Shown piece after piece: positions 1 to 8,366 of a stretch of DNA of 64,000 bases; the first letter of the stretch is position 1, and each line of letters begins with the position of its first letter. Origin of the DNA: Nitrospira sp. SG-bin2 (GTDB taxonomy: Bacteria > Nitrospirota > Nitrospiria > Nitrospirales > Nitrospiraceae); the NCBI GenBank assembly GCA_002083405.1, contig LVWT01000002.1:44299-108298 (forward strand), given 5' to 3'. A program made the position numbers and the translations under genes. Under the pieces are notes generated by a model that saw only the letters and a list, made by a program, of their open reading frames with translations, searched no databases and was not told the origin of the DNA.

Positions 1-1311
1 GAGGCGGCCCTCCGGGCCATCACCGTAGCGACTGAATTGATCGACATCAACCGGCACGACGGCGTCCATCCCCGCATCGGCGCTACGGACGTGGTGCCCT
101 TTGTGCCGATTCACGATACCGGCATGGAGGACTGTATTCGCCTCGCCCGCACCGTCGGGCAGCAAGTCGGAACACGCCTTGGCATTCCGGTCTTTCTATA
201 TGAGCAGGCGGCATCCAGCCCTACCCGCAAGCAATTGGAGTCTATCCGCCTGGGAGGGATCCGGGGGCTGGCGTCACGGATGGATTGTGATCCGGCCTGG
301 CTTCCTGATTTTGGCCCGCCTAATCTGCACAAGACTGCGGGAGCAGTCGTGATCGGCGCGCGCCCACCTCTCATTGCTTTCAACGCCAATCTCAAGACGA
401 CCGATCTGTCGATTGCCAAAACCATCGCGCGATCCATCCGGCAATCGAACGGAGGACTGCCTTGCCTCAAAGCGATCGGGGTCAGGCTGGCCAGCCGCAA
501 CATGGTGCAAGTGGCCATGAATCTGACAGATTATCGAGTGACTCCGATGCACGCAGCCTTGCAGGCCGTGACAAGAAAGGCCTCGGAACACGGTGTGAAG
601 GTAGCCGGAAGTGAACTCGTCGGTTTGGCCCCGCAGGCGGCGCTTGACCGGGCCGCCGTGGCCTCACTACAATTCGAGCGATTCGATCCGGTGCAAGTCC
701 TCGAAACAAGAATGGCCGAAGCCATGTCGGTCAAGAAGGAGCAAGACCCGTCCCTTTCAGATTTCCTGCATGCCGTCGCCGCTGCCCAACCGACACCGGC
801 CGGGGGAAGCGTGGCCGCACTTGTCGGGGCCCTGGCAGCTGCATTGGCAACAATGGGGGCTCGACTCGTCCGTCATGCAGATACAGAACGAAGTCTTGTT
901 CAAGTGACCCACCGGCTTCGCCAACTTGTCCAGGAAGATATGGACGCCTATACCAGGCTGTTGAACGCCTACAACATCCCCAAGCAACAGCCGGATCGGC
1001 CGGCCTCTATTTCAACCGCACTCCATCAGGCAACAGAAGTTCCGCTGGAGATTGCCGAACTGGCATGCGAAGTCGGACGATCGATTCATGCCTCTGTTCC
1101 CTCAGCATCGTCTCCCCTCCGGTCAGACCTCACGGTCGGTAGGATGATGGCGTGCGCGGCAGCACAAGCTGGGCTACATACCGTTGCGGAGAACTTAAAA
1201 CTACAATCTAATCAATCACTTGTAGATTCAGTGGCTCAAAGAATCAGAATAGTTGAGCAAAGCCTTGAGGAACTGAAGGGGCTATGCTACACTCCGCCCC
1301 CGAAATCGTAG
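1..1311 (+). CDS. Glutamate formiminotransferase / formiminotetrahydrofolate cyclodeaminase fusion, 5' end outside window
   Basis: The reading frame is open from base 1, so the gene starts upstream and only the C-terminal 436 residues are seen. The first part has the formiminotransferase signature RHDGVHPRIGATDVVPFVP and the later GPPNLHKTAGAVVIGARPP block. From about residue 245 there is a cyclodeaminase domain with PTPAGGSVAALVGALAAAL and SDLTVGRMMACAAAQAG. The fused enzyme moves the formimino group of formiminoglutamate to tetrahydrofolate and then releases ammonia to give methenyl-THF, in the cytoplasm. The two-domain order matches the bifunctional FTCD family. The stop is TAG at 1309-1311, about 50 bases before rpsU. 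Function is assigned by family; activity is inferred. Confidence 0.88.
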   Translation, partial: EAALRAITVATELIDINRHDGVHPRIGATDVVPFVPIHDTGMEDCIRLARTVGQQVGTRLGIPVFLYEQAASSPTRKQLESIRLGGIRGLASRMDCDPAWLPDFGPPNLHKTAGAVVIGARPPLIAFNANLKTTDLSIAKTIARSIRQSNGGLPCLKAIGVRLASRNMVQVAMNLTDYRVTPMHAALQAVTRKASEHGVKVAGSELVGLAPQAALDRAAVASLQFERFDPVQVLETRMAEAMSVKKEQDPSLSDFLHAVAAAQPTPAGGSVAALVGALAAALATMGARLVRHADTERSLVQVTHRLRQLVQEDMDAYTRLLNAYNIPKQQPDRPASISTALHQATEVPLEIAELACEVGRSIHASVPSASSPLRSDLTVGRMMACAAAQAGLHTVAENLKLQSNQSLVDSVAQRIRIVEQSLEELKGLCYTPPPKS

Positions 1312-1362
1312 GGCAATGGATAGGAACAGGCACAAGCCTGAGAAAGCGAAAAGTCGGACCGG

Positions 1363-1557
1363 ATGGAAATCAAAGTCTTCAATAACAATGTTGAAAAAGC
1401 TCTCAAGGTCGCCAAGAAAAAGTTGGCAGGCGAGGGATTGTTCCGTGAACTTAAGCGCCGCCGCTTCTATGAAAAGCCCAGTGTCAGGAAAAAAGCGAAA
1501 CAACGCGAGGCACAACGGCGACGCCAGAAGTGGCTCTCGAAGCGGAAGCCTGAGTAG
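1363..1557 (+). CDS. rpsU: Small ribosomal subunit protein bS21
   Basis: This 64-residue, very basic protein matches bS21 in length and layout: a short beta start (MEIKVFNNNVEKALKVAKKK), the FRELKRRRFYEKPS helix typical of the family, and a Lys/Arg tail. bS21 sits in the 30S platform and helps the ribosome accept mRNA starts. A longer overlapping frame (1316-1786) has no family resemblance and was set aside. The upstream bases contain only a weak purine stretch, so the start rests on the family N-terminus rather than on a clear ribosome binding site. Confidence 0.93.
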   Translation: MEIKVFNNNVEKALKVAKKKLAGEGLFRELKRRRFYEKPSVRKKAKQREAQRRRQKWLSKRKPE

Positions 1558-1631
1558 TCTACGGCATCACCGTATCCACGTTTACGTCCCCGCTCTCCTC
1601 GTCAGTCGTAGATCCGCTTCATCCAACCCCG

Positions 1632-2291
1632 ATGCGCCGGGACCACATCCACGCTGCGATCAGGATTCTTCAACGGGAGATCCGGCAATGGCAAGAGCCG
1701 GTCCTCGGCATCGTCGCTCGGAACTCCGACCGCAATCCATTCCTCATTCTGATTTCCTGCCTCTTAAGTCTGCGGACAAAGGATAAGACCACCGGCGAGG
1801 CAAGCGACCGGCTCTTTGCGCTGGCACAGACCCCGGCGGAGATGCTGACGGTGCCGCTCAAAAAGATCGAACAGGCAATCTACCCGGTCGGATTCTATCG
1901 GACAAAAGCCAAATCGATTCATGGCATCTGCCGCCGTTTGCTCGATCACTATGGCGGAAACGTCCCCGACTCAATTGACGAGTTAGTCACCTTGCCAGGA
2001 GTCGGACGGAAGACGGCGAATCTCGTGGTGACAGTCGGATACGGTAAGCCCGGCATCTGTGTCGATATCCACGTCCACCGGATCAGCAACCGGTGGGGCT
2101 ATATCAAAACGGAAACGCCGGAAGAGAGCGAAGAGGCCCTCCGAAAGAAACTACCCGAACAATACTGGATTACATTTAACGATCTGCTCGTGCCCTTTGG
2201 CCAGAACCTCTGCCAGCCGGTATCGCCGTTCTGCAGCACATGCAAACTAACAGCATACTGTGATCGGGTGGGAGTCACGAAAAGCCGTTAA
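1632..2291 (+). CDS. nth: Endonuclease III (DNA glycosylase/AP lyase)
   Basis: This base-excision repair enzyme removes oxidised pyrimidines and cleaves at abasic sites. The helix-hairpin-helix LPGVGRKTANLV carries the catalytic lysine, and VDIHVHRISNR carries the catalytic aspartate. The C-terminal iron-sulfur loop has the spacing C-x6-C-x2-C-x5-C (CQPVSPFCSTCKLTAYC). At 219 residues it is of usual length. The early motif reads SLRTKD where the E. coli enzyme has SAQATD; this variant is known in other Nth subfamilies. The start ATG follows a loose spacer after rpsU, so the two may be cotranscribed. A short tandem GTGAAGCG repeat follows the stop. Confidence 0.93.
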   Translation: MRRDHIHAAIRILQREIRQWQEPVLGIVARNSDRNPFLILISCLLSLRTKDKTTGEASDRLFALAQTPAEMLTVPLKKIEQAIYPVGFYRTKAKSIHGICRRLLDHYGGNVPDSIDELVTLPGVGRKTANLVVTVGYGKPGICVDIHVHRISNRWGYIKTETPEESEEALRKKLPEQYWITFNDLLVPFGQNLCQPVSPFCSTCKLTAYCDRVGVTKSR

Positions 2292-2294
2292 GCG

Positions 2295-2316
2295 TGAAGC
2301 GTATCTCGTGAAGCGC
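2295..2316. repeat. Short GTGAAGCGTATCTC dispersed motif, overlapping tandem copy
   Basis: GTGAAGCGTATCTC is followed at once by GTGAAGCG, so a 14-base unit is present one and a half times. The same unit, in either orientation, occurs in intergenic DNA at 16094-16109, 34722-34737 and 60512-60525. It never lies in a recognised coding sequence here. Confidence 0.6.
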
Positions 2317-2366
2317 TGGAGAAGAAGAGATCTTCGCGAGAGACGAGCGACAAGATACGAATGCCT

Positions 2367-2492
2367 GCAGGGTGATCAAAAAGACCATCCAGCGAGGCCG
2401 CAGCGAGCGAGAGCCCGAGGCGTACAGTTTTGCGTACGTTGAGGGTTTGAGCGACGCGAGAACAAAGCTGGCGGGCTTTTTCATCACCCTGC
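2367..2492. repeat. Palindromic repeat family A, copy 1
   Basis: This 126-base intergenic element has terminal inverted repeats (GCAGGGTGATCAAAAAG and CTTTTTCATCACCCTGC) and an inner palindrome centred on GCGTAC..GTACG. Related copies lie at 12642-12876 and 23025-23148. In those copies the arms read GCAGGATGCT and AGCATCCTGC, so both arms have changed together. It abuts the stop codon of the DsrE-like gene and may act as its transcription end. Confidence 0.75.
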
Positions 2493-2911
2493 TAGATGAA
2501 CAGCTTGGTTTCTGCAATTTCCGTCAGCTTGAGAATAGCCGGGAGGCCCAGCACCTCGTCGACGCTTTTTTCAACCGCCTGACCGTCCACACCCATGTAT
2601 TCCAGGCCGGCGCTGCAAGCAATCAGCCGGAACTTCCCGACATGTTTGGCATCCTGAAACATCTCTGAGATCTTCGGCACATTTTTCTCTTTCAAGAGAC
2701 GGGCCACCTCGTCGGCGGACCCGGCATACTCCGGCGGGAAGTCGAGCTGATCGATCTTCCCTTCCGCCAGTTTCTTGATCGTCCAAAAGAGCAGAACCAC
2801 GATCACATCCTTGCCCATGGCCGCCGCGGTCATGCCGATCGTCGCAACCTGATGAAGCTTGTCGTAGGTGGCGTTATGGGCGAAGATGACGAATTTGGGC
2901 GGCTGCGACAT
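2492..2911 (-). CDS. DsrE/DsrF-like sulfur-relay family protein
   Basis: This 139-residue cytoplasmic alpha/beta protein matches the DsrE/DsrF/peroxiredoxin-like family. It opens with a beta strand and loop (KFVIFAHNATYDKLHQVAT), has a GKDVIVVLLFW strand, and has a conserved cysteine in KFRLIACSAGLEYMG at the position of the family's reactive Cys. Relatives carry sulfur or report redox state, often in small multimers. No dsr or tus partner genes are near, so a general thiol role is inferred. It lies 4 bases downstream of the exported protein gene at 2916-3269 and probably shares its transcript. Its stop touches a palindromic repeat. Confidence 0.82.
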   Translation of the reverse strand: MSQPPKFVIFAHNATYDKLHQVATIGMTAAAMGKDVIVVLLFWTIKKLAEGKIDQLDFPPEYAGSADEVARLLKEKNVPKISEMFQDAKHVGKFRLIACSAGLEYMGVDGQAVEKSVDEVLGLPAILKLTEIAETKLFI

Positions 2912-2915
2912 AGAA

Positions 2916-3269
2916 TTACTGCTTTCTCGCGCGCGTCTTCACGCTGTTCACATAGTCGGCAATCGCGGCATCCACTTCACCGGGCGTCATCGGGCGATCG
3001 TGAGTCTCGCTTTCATCGACCAGATAACGCCCCTGGTCTGTCTCCTGCCGAATGATGACCGCATTGTCCGGCGTCACGTCGATCAGCATGAACCATTCCC
3101 TCGCACCCTGGGAGATGACTACCTGTTTCCCAAGCCCCTTCTTGGTGACCTCGATCTGGATCTCTTCACCGGAAACAGGCAGGCTTCCTGCCCGGACGGC
3201 AGGAAGAACGGAGAAAGCCACAATCATGAGAAGCCCGGTTGCCGTCGAGTACCGCTGGAATCGATCCAT
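2916..3269 (-). CDS. Small exported protein of unknown function
   Basis: The start was set at ATG 3267-3269, giving 117 residues. A GGAG lies about 8 bases upstream, and the first 30 residues form a Sec signal peptide ending near VRAGS. The longer open frame to 3488 adds an Arg-rich, unlikely N-terminus. The mature part is a small beta-rich domain (IQIEVTKKGLGKQVVISQG, then WFMLIDVTPDNAVIIRQ) followed by a helical tail with DRPMTPGEVDAAIADYV. I do not recognise a named family. It is probably periplasmic and is cotranscribed with the DsrE-like gene. Confidence 0.7.
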   Translation of the reverse strand: MDRFQRYSTATGLLMIVAFSVLPAVRAGSLPVSGEEIQIEVTKKGLGKQVVISQGAREWFMLIDVTPDNAVIIRQETDQGRYLVDESETHDRPMTPGEVDAAIADYVNSVKTRARKQ

Positions 3270-3379
3270 GAACAGGCTCCATACGAGCTGATTATAGCCG
3301 CCGCATGGGGCCGCGTAAACAGAGGGCGGCATGTCCTTCGCCTTGAGGGGTAGCAGGGGGCATGTTAGGATGCCCGACG

Positions 3380-3811
3380 ATGGACGGGCTTCTTTCAACG
3401 GTTCAACAATATGTCTCGACCGAAACACTGGTGGCGCTGACCGTCCTTTCCATTGTCTTCTTCGTCGGCTCCTTAATCGCCATTCCATTCATCCTCGTAC
3501 GGCTGCCGGCCGACTTTTTCGATATCAGGGTTCCCCGCCCCTGGATGGAGGATCATCATCCGGTGCTGCGAGTCATGGGCCATCTCGTCAAGAACGTGGT
3601 CGGGGCGATTTTCCTCTTCGCCGGATTTTTGATGTTGTTTCTGCCGGGTCAGGGAATTCTGACCATGCTCATTGGAATCTCCATGTTGGACTTTCCAGGC
3701 AAACGCAAAGTCGAAGCCAAGCTGATCGGACAGCCGGCAGTTTTGCACGCTCTCAACGGCATGCGCGAGAAGTTCGGCAAGCCGCCGTTGATCATTGCAC
3801 CGGACCCATGA
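3380..3811 (+). CDS. PGPGW-type small membrane protein
   Basis: The protein is 143 residues from the chosen ATG at 3380, which has AGGA 11 bases upstream; an in-frame ATG at 3362 adds six residues. There are two hydrophobic blocks: LVALTVLSIVFFVGSLIAIP at the start, and NVVGAIFLFAGFLMLFLPGQG in the middle. The second carries the LPGQG loop typical of the PGPGW family of putative transmembrane proteins, followed by LTMLIGISMLDFPGKRK. The family has no established function. It lies just upstream of polA on the same strand but is separated from it by an inverted repeat. Confidence 0.75.
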   Translation: MDGLLSTVQQYVSTETLVALTVLSIVFFVGSLIAIPFILVRLPADFFDIRVPRPWMEDHHPVLRVMGHLVKNVVGAIFLFAGFLMLFLPGQGILTMLIGISMLDFPGKRKVEAKLIGQPAVLHALNGMREKFGKPPLIIAPDP

Positions 3812-3827
3812 GGAAGTGCCGAGGCGA

Positions 3828-3900
3828 AAGTGTTGAGTGCTGAGCCTTTCTACAAGACAAGTCCGCTACTCAGTCCTCAGCACTTAGCACTCAGCACTTC
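3828..3900. repeat. Inverted repeat of GTGCTGAG/CTCAGCAC units
   Basis: AAGTGTTGAGTGCTGAG on the left faces CTCAGCACTTAGCACTCAGC on the right, about 30 bases apart, so the transcript could fold into a long hairpin between the PGPGW gene and polA. There is no T-tract, so this may be a repetitive extragenic palindrome rather than a true terminator. Confidence 0.5.
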
Positions 3901-3912
3901 GTACCAACACCC

Positions 3913-6573
3913 ATGACATCCCCGCACACCGACAGACGCCCCACCCTCTATCTCATCGACGGCAGCGCCTACATCTATCGCGCGTTCTTTGCCCTCCCCG
4001 CCCTGAACAATTCCAAGGGCCTGCAAACCAACGCTGTCTATGGCTTCACCACGATGCTGCTGAAGATCATCCGCGAGCGGCATCCTGACGGGATCGCCGT
4101 GGCCTTCGATGAAAAGGGGCCGACGATGCGGCATGAGGAATTCAAGGGCTATAAGGCCCAGCGCCCGCCCATGCCGGACGGCATGAAGTCGCAAATTCCC
4201 TACATCCACCGCATCGTCGACGCCCTGGCGATACCCGGCCTGCGTCAGGCCGGGTATGAAGCGGATGACCTCATCGGCACGCTGGCGCGCAAGGCCGAGC
4301 GGGCGGGTTACGACGTCGTGATCGTCACCGGCGACAAAGATATGTTCCAGCTCCTCACACCGCACGTCCGCATCTACGACCCCGTCAAAGACAAGTGGTC
4401 CGGCGAAACGGAGTGCCGTGAACGGTTCGGGGTGGAACCGGCGCGGGTCGTCGAGATCATGGGCTTGATGGGCGACGCGAGCGATAATATTCCCGGCGTG
4501 AAGGGCATCGGCGAAAAGACTGCGATGAAGTTGATCGCCCAGTTCGGAACGATCGAGGAGCTCTTGAATCGGGTCGGCGAAGTGACCCCGGCCCGGATCC
4601 AATCCCTGCTGGTTGAGCAGGCCGAGAATGCGCGAATGAGTCGCCGGCTCGCGACGATTGAGATGGAAAGTCCGGTGGACTTCGACCCGGCGGCATTTCA
4701 GATCAAGCCGCCTCAGATGGAACTGCTGAGCGATCTCCTCCGCGAGCTGGAATTCACCTCGCTGCTCAAATCCTTCCAGGCATCAAACGAGCCACCAAAG
4801 ACGAAGCAGGCCGCGGCAGAGATGATTGAGAGCGCGCGTGCGGCGCAGACATTTGTCGAATCCCTGCCGGCACATGGGACGCTGGCTGTGGAGTGCCTGC
4901 GCTCCGGCGGGTCCGGCATCGCAATGGAAGTTCACGGGATCGCGCTGTCGTCGGGAGACAAGACCGCCTACATCCCCCTCGACGTGCATGAATACATGAG
5001 GCCCATCACCACGCTCCTGCATGACACGACCAGGACCAAAGCCGTGCACGACCTGAAAGCGGTCTTATTGGCCTTTCATCGCATCGGGGTGAGCCTGGCC
5101 GGCCCCTATTTCGACACGATGGTGGCGGACTATCTGCTGAACCCCAATCGACGGGACCACCAATTGGATACACTCGCCCTGGAGATGTTGGGACAACGAT
5201 TAGGGGGGCAGGAGGAACAGTCGAAGGCGCCGAAGTCCTTATTCGATGAAGACACCGGCTCTCGGGAGCAAGCCACGGAGTCGGCGCGGATCATCGCCGG
5301 TATCGAGCCAATCATGCTGGATCGCCTGACGGAACAGGGCAGCCTGACACTGTTTCAAAATGTTGAAATGCCGCTTGTGCCGGTGCTGGCCGAGATCAAG
5401 CGCAACGGATTCCTGCTGGATGTCGAAGGCCTGCACCAGTTGAGCAAAGAGTTGGAACATGAACTGGACAAAATGATGCAAACCATCGCCGGCCTGGCGG
5501 GCGGCGAGTTCAACATCAATTCACCGAAACAGCTGGCTGTGGTGCTCTTTGAGAAGCTCGGCCTCAAGCCGGGCCGCAAAACAAAAACCGGCTACTCCAC
5601 GGACGAAGATACGCTCACGCAACTCGCCACGCAGCACGACCTGCCCGCGCAGATCCTGAGCTATCGCAGTCTCAGCAAACTCAAATCGACCTACGTGGAC
5701 GCGCTGCCCCAATTGATCCACGCAGACACAAAGCGGCTGCATACGTCGCTGAACCAGACAGTCGCCGCAACCGGCCGACTCTCCTCGACCGATCCCAATT
5801 TGCAAAACATTCCCGTGAAGGGGGACTACGGGCTCCGGATCCGCGAGGCCTTTATCGCGCCGAAGGGCCATGAACTGCTCTGTGCCGACTACAGCCAGAT
5901 CGAGCCGCGCATCCTGGCGCATCTCTCGCAGGACCCGCGTTTGCTCGCCGTCTTTGCGAAGGGCGAAGACATCCACATGGCAACCGCCATGGAGATCTTC
6001 GGCCTGCCCTCCGGCCAGATCACGCGCGACATGCGTCGCGCCGCCAAGACCGTCGTATTCGGGATCGTCTACGGAATCAGTCCGTTCGGCCTCTCGCAAA
6101 ATCTCGGGGTCTCCCAGGCGGAGTCAAAGAAGTATATCGAGACCTTCTTCGAAAAGTTTGCCGCCGTGCGGGCGTTGATGGACCGCAACATCGCCGAGGG
6201 CAAGGAGAAAGGCTACACGACGACGATCCTGGGCCGCCGCCGGCCTATTCCAGAACTCCAGAGCGGTGATCCGGTGCAGCGCGGCTTCGGCGAGCGCATG
6301 GCGGTGAACAGCCCCATCCAAGGCTCAGCCGCAGACCTCATCAAAGTTGCCATGATCAATGTTCATAAGGCGCTTCATGCGGACCTGCCGCACGTGAAGA
6401 TGATCCTTCAAGTCCACGACGAGTTGATCTTCGAAGTGCCGGATCACGATCTGGAAGAAGCCAAGCGGCTGGTGAAGCATGAGATGGAAGCAGTCGGAAA
6501 ACAGCTAGGCCTGTCGGTGCCGTTGAAGGTAGATCTAGGCGTCGGCAGAAACTGGCGGGTTGCACATCCGTAG
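3913..6573 (+). CDS. polA: DNA polymerase I
   Basis: This 886-residue family A polymerase fills gaps and removes RNA primers. Residues 1-290 are the 5'-3' exonuclease (LYLIDGSAYIYRAFFA, GYEADDLIGTLA, VTGDKDMFQL, GDASDNIPGVKGIGEKTA). Residues 300-470 are a 3'-5' exonuclease-fold domain that has lost its acidic residues: the DxE motif reads AVECLR, and the later Asp sites read HDLKAVL and ATESARI. Proofreading is therefore probably absent. Polymerase motifs are intact: A (DYSQIEPRILAHL), B (RRAAKTVVFGIVYG) and C (QVHDELIFEVP). Motif A has Pro where E. coli has Leu. The start ATG lacks a strong ribosome binding site but the N-terminus fits the family exactly. Confidence 0.96.
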   Translation: MTSPHTDRRPTLYLIDGSAYIYRAFFALPALNNSKGLQTNAVYGFTTMLLKIIRERHPDGIAVAFDEKGPTMRHEEFKGYKAQRPPMPDGMKSQIPYIHRIVDALAIPGLRQAGYEADDLIGTLARKAERAGYDVVIVTGDKDMFQLLTPHVRIYDPVKDKWSGETECRERFGVEPARVVEIMGLMGDASDNIPGVKGIGEKTAMKLIAQFGTIEELLNRVGEVTPARIQSLLVEQAENARMSRRLATIEMESPVDFDPAAFQIKPPQMELLSDLLRELEFTSLLKSFQASNEPPKTKQAAAEMIESARAAQTFVESLPAHGTLAVECLRSGGSGIAMEVHGIALSSGDKTAYIPLDVHEYMRPITTLLHDTTRTKAVHDLKAVLLAFHRIGVSLAGPYFDTMVADYLLNPNRRDHQLDTLALEMLGQRLGGQEEQSKAPKSLFDEDTGSREQATESARIIAGIEPIMLDRLTEQGSLTLFQNVEMPLVPVLAEIKRNGFLLDVEGLHQLSKELEHELDKMMQTIAGLAGGEFNINSPKQLAVVLFEKLGLKPGRKTKTGYSTDEDTLTQLATQHDLPAQILSYRSLSKLKSTYVDALPQLIHADTKRLHTSLNQTVAATGRLSSTDPNLQNIPVKGDYGLRIREAFIAPKGHELLCADYSQIEPRILAHLSQDPRLLAVFAKGEDIHMATAMEIFGLPSGQITRDMRRAAKTVVFGIVYGISPFGLSQNLGVSQAESKKYIETFFEKFAAVRALMDRNIAEGKEKGYTTTILGRRRPIPELQSGDPVQRGFGERMAVNSPIQGSAADLIKVAMINVHKALHADLPHVKMILQVHDELIFEVPDHDLEEAKRLVKHEMEAVGKQLGLSVPLKVDLGVGRNWRVAHP

Positions 6574-6608
6574 GAATCTGAAGGCCCTGTAGATACCATG
6601 GAGGTTGT

Positions 6609-6848
6609 ATGGGCACAGGTGAAAATGAGTATAAGCTGAAGATTCTTGAGAATAAGTCCGGTGAAGTTGAAATTGTTGGCAACCAGGAAGGCCTTAGATT
6701 TCTTGCCAATGTTTGTAAGAACTTGAGTGATCTGTCTGATGAAGAAGCAAAGACCGCAGCAAACCACTACCATTTCGCTGAGTTCTTCGGCAACTTGGAA
6801 GAAGGGTCCGCTAAGGAATTGATCGTTCTTTATGATCCTGATTTATGA
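6609..6848 (+). CDS. Small protein, possibly Imm32-like
   Basis: This 79-residue acidic protein starts at ATG 6609, with GGAGG 10 bases upstream. The pattern VEIVGNQEGLRFLANVCKNL, a short spacer, then a NHYHF segment and GSAKELIVLYD, recalls immunity protein family 32, where a GNxEGL helix is followed by a histidine-bearing strand. No toxin gene is visible beside it. The gene is clearly lower in GC than polA before it, which suggests recent acquisition. The family call is tentative; a conserved hypothetical protein is the safe name. Confidence 0.6.
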   Translation: MGTGENEYKLKILENKSGEVEIVGNQEGLRFLANVCKNLSDLSDEEAKTAANHYHFAEFFGNLEEGSAKELIVLYDPDL

Positions 6849-6900
6849 ACAGGCTATGGAACCCATTGCCGTTCTCCCTATTGACTGCTTTGCTTTCCCA

Positions 6901-7323
6901 TCACTTCTTCCCACACACGAATTTCCACACTGATTGCGCCATGGTCTCTCGTGGAATGGGTGCCCAGTGTGACTCACCTGATTTCTTGTAGATCGATTGA
7001 CCGGTCCCCATATTTCCAGCAAACCGCTCAATGGCGACCAGGCGAAAGCGTTTATTCACACAGTCGTGTTCTTCCTGGGCGCGGGTGGAGAGGAACGTGC
7101 TGAACCCTCTGGTCTGGGCCGTCTTGAGATCATCCAACACCCAGACGCTGACCACCTCACCATTCCGGCTGATGGTCTCGGACTCGACGTAGACCTTTGC
7201 CCTGTCGTTCCGATCGACGAGAAGCCATTCAGCGCACAGTGGTGCCACACTCCATAGCTGCAGCAGCGTGAGGGCAAGGAGCATTCTAGAAGATCTCCGA
7301 AAACATGCACGGGTGGAGGGCAT
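6901..7323 (-). CDS. Exported surface-adhesin E-like protein
   Basis: The protein is 140 residues from ATG 7321-7323; a later in-frame ATG at 7282-7284 has a GGAG 10 bases upstream and is also plausible. Either start gives a signal peptide (MLLALTLLQLWSVAPLCAEW). The mature domain begins AEWLLVDRNDRAKVYVES, has WVLDDLKTAQTRGFSTFLS and ends SVWKFVCGKK with a conserved Cys pair. This layout fits the surface-adhesin protein E-like family of small beta-barrel exported proteins, common in betaproteobacteria and Nitrospirota. The role in adhesion is known only for the Haemophilus prototype and is not implied here. It stands alone, convergent with the 6609 gene. Confidence 0.68.
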   Translation of the reverse strand: MPSTRACFRRSSRMLLALTLLQLWSVAPLCAEWLLVDRNDRAKVYVESETISRNGEVVSVWVLDDLKTAQTRGFSTFLSTRAQEEHDCVNKRFRLVAIERFAGNMGTGQSIYKKSGESHWAPIPRETMAQSVWKFVCGKK

Positions 7324-7576
7324 ACCTGACCATACCTTATGCACGTTGAGAGGACAACAAAAGGTGACGGAAGTCTTTTTCTCGCCCTGATCGGTAATCT
7401 GATGGTGCGCTATCAGCACATGCCCCGGGAACTTGGGAGGATGGGCAGTCCGGAGCTTGCACTCGTCCTACCCTATGACTTTTCCGCAATCGACATGGCA
7501 GCCGCGTGGATGTGGGTATCTTAAGAATCCGGGATGGGAGAATATTTTATACGGTTGCGATAGGATCCAGTCATCC

Positions 7577-7894
7577 ATGAAACAGGTCTTCGTGTCTCAA
7601 CACTTGTTCGAAGTCGAAATGCGCAAGGAATGGCTGGAGCAGGCCGGCATCCGTTGCACGATCAAGAATCAGCGTATCTCGGGCCTTGCCGGAGAGATTC
7701 CCTTTACGGAGACTTTCCCGGAACTGTGGGTGATCCAAAACGAGGATTACGATCAGGCTCGGCGAGTACTTGACGAAGGTCTGGTGTTGCTGCCATCGAA
7801 CCAGGACACCTGGACATGCGCCGGATGCGGCGAACGTCATGAGAGTCAGTTTGGAACCTGCTGGAACTGCGGGCGATACAAACCATCTACTTGA
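7577..7894 (+). CDS. DUF2007-type signal-transducing-like protein with C-terminal zinc ribbon
   Basis: The start is ATG 7577, with AGGA 11 bases upstream; the longer open frame has an implausible leader. The first 70 residues (MKQVFVSQHLFEVEMRKEWL, then IRCTIKNQRISGLAGEIPF and the LWVIQNEDYDQARRVL helix) match the DUF2007 fold, which resembles a PII-like small sensor. The tail holds two Cys pairs, WTCAGCGE and GTCWNCGR, spaced like a rubredoxin-type zinc ribbon. The family is widespread but has no known ligand. Function is not assigned beyond this fold. Confidence 0.8.
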   Translation: MKQVFVSQHLFEVEMRKEWLEQAGIRCTIKNQRISGLAGEIPFTETFPELWVIQNEDYDQARRVLDEGLVLLPSNQDTWTCAGCGERHESQFGTCWNCGRYKPST

Positions 7895-7910
7895 CCCCTT
7901 CGCCTCTCCA

Positions 7911-8030
7911 AGAAGGCCACTGTGCAGAGTACGGGCAACAACCATTTCAGTCGCATTGAGCAGCGCCGCGTGGCCGTGCAGTAGTCTCAAGCGTCCGTTG
8001 ATCCAGTACAATCCTTCGTCTAAGTCCACC
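7911..8030 (-). pseudogene. Decayed C-terminal tail of a paralogue of the 9377-10645 gene
   Basis: Bases 7911-8030 resemble the 3' end of the minus-strand gene at 9377-10645. Both contain CCAAGAAGGCCAYT followed by GCAGARTAC, a GCATT..GCCGYGTG segment, and TTGATCCRGTRCAATCCTT, in the same order. The remnant lacks the rest of the gene and has small deletions. It shows that a second copy once lay on this side of the PEP-CTERM gene. Confidence 0.6.
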
Positions 8031-8167
8031 TTGAATTCTGCAGTTATGCATTAATTATCAGCGCGTTGTGAGACTTCGTTCAAAAGCACGCGCGTGAGAA
8101 CTTGCCTGACGATGGATACGCGCTGCTCATAGCATCAGTCACCACCAATCCCGTTACCATGGTAATA

Positions 8168-8316
8168 CTGTAAATGCCTGTTAATATTTTTTACAGAACG
8201 ATTGGTGGCTGCTTGAGCCAAGCAATATCATGCTTATCAACGCCTTATAAACATTCTACGGGTAATCCGCATTCTCGGCCGAGAATACAGGATTAGAGCT
8301 GTAAAGCAGATTTACA
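8168..8316 (+). promoter_or_regulatory. Paired TGTAAA/TTTACA activator-type sites upstream of PEP-CTERM gene
   Basis: Two inverted repeats share the same half-site: CTGTAAA at 8168-8174 with TTTACAG at 8190-8196, and TGTAAA-N5-TTTACA at 8300-8316. Their centres are 126 bases apart, about 12 helical turns, and lie roughly 85 and 211 bases before the predicted sigma-54 start site. That spacing is typical of enhancer sites for sigma-54 activators. A third palindrome, ATTCTCGGCCGAGAAT, is at 8271-8286. Binding of a PrsR-like regulator is an inference. The rest of the 8031-8465 stretch is AT-rich and has no gene. Confidence 0.6.
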
Positions 8317-8366
8317 TAATTTTACTTTCCATTTAAAATAAACATTGCCAATCAAATAGTTATGCG

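Noticed and set aside
1316..1786. Long plus-strand reading frame over rpsU and the start of nth
   Set aside because: It overlaps two clear genes in another frame, is rich in Arg/Ser, and resembles no family.
3828..3900. Terminator for the PGPGW gene
   Set aside because: The hairpin lacks a T-tract and is built of repeated CTCAGCAC units, so I list it as a repeat only.
3877..4602. Minus-strand open frame of 241 codons inside polA
   Set aside because: A shadow of the GC-rich polA gene; no ribosome binding site and no domain.
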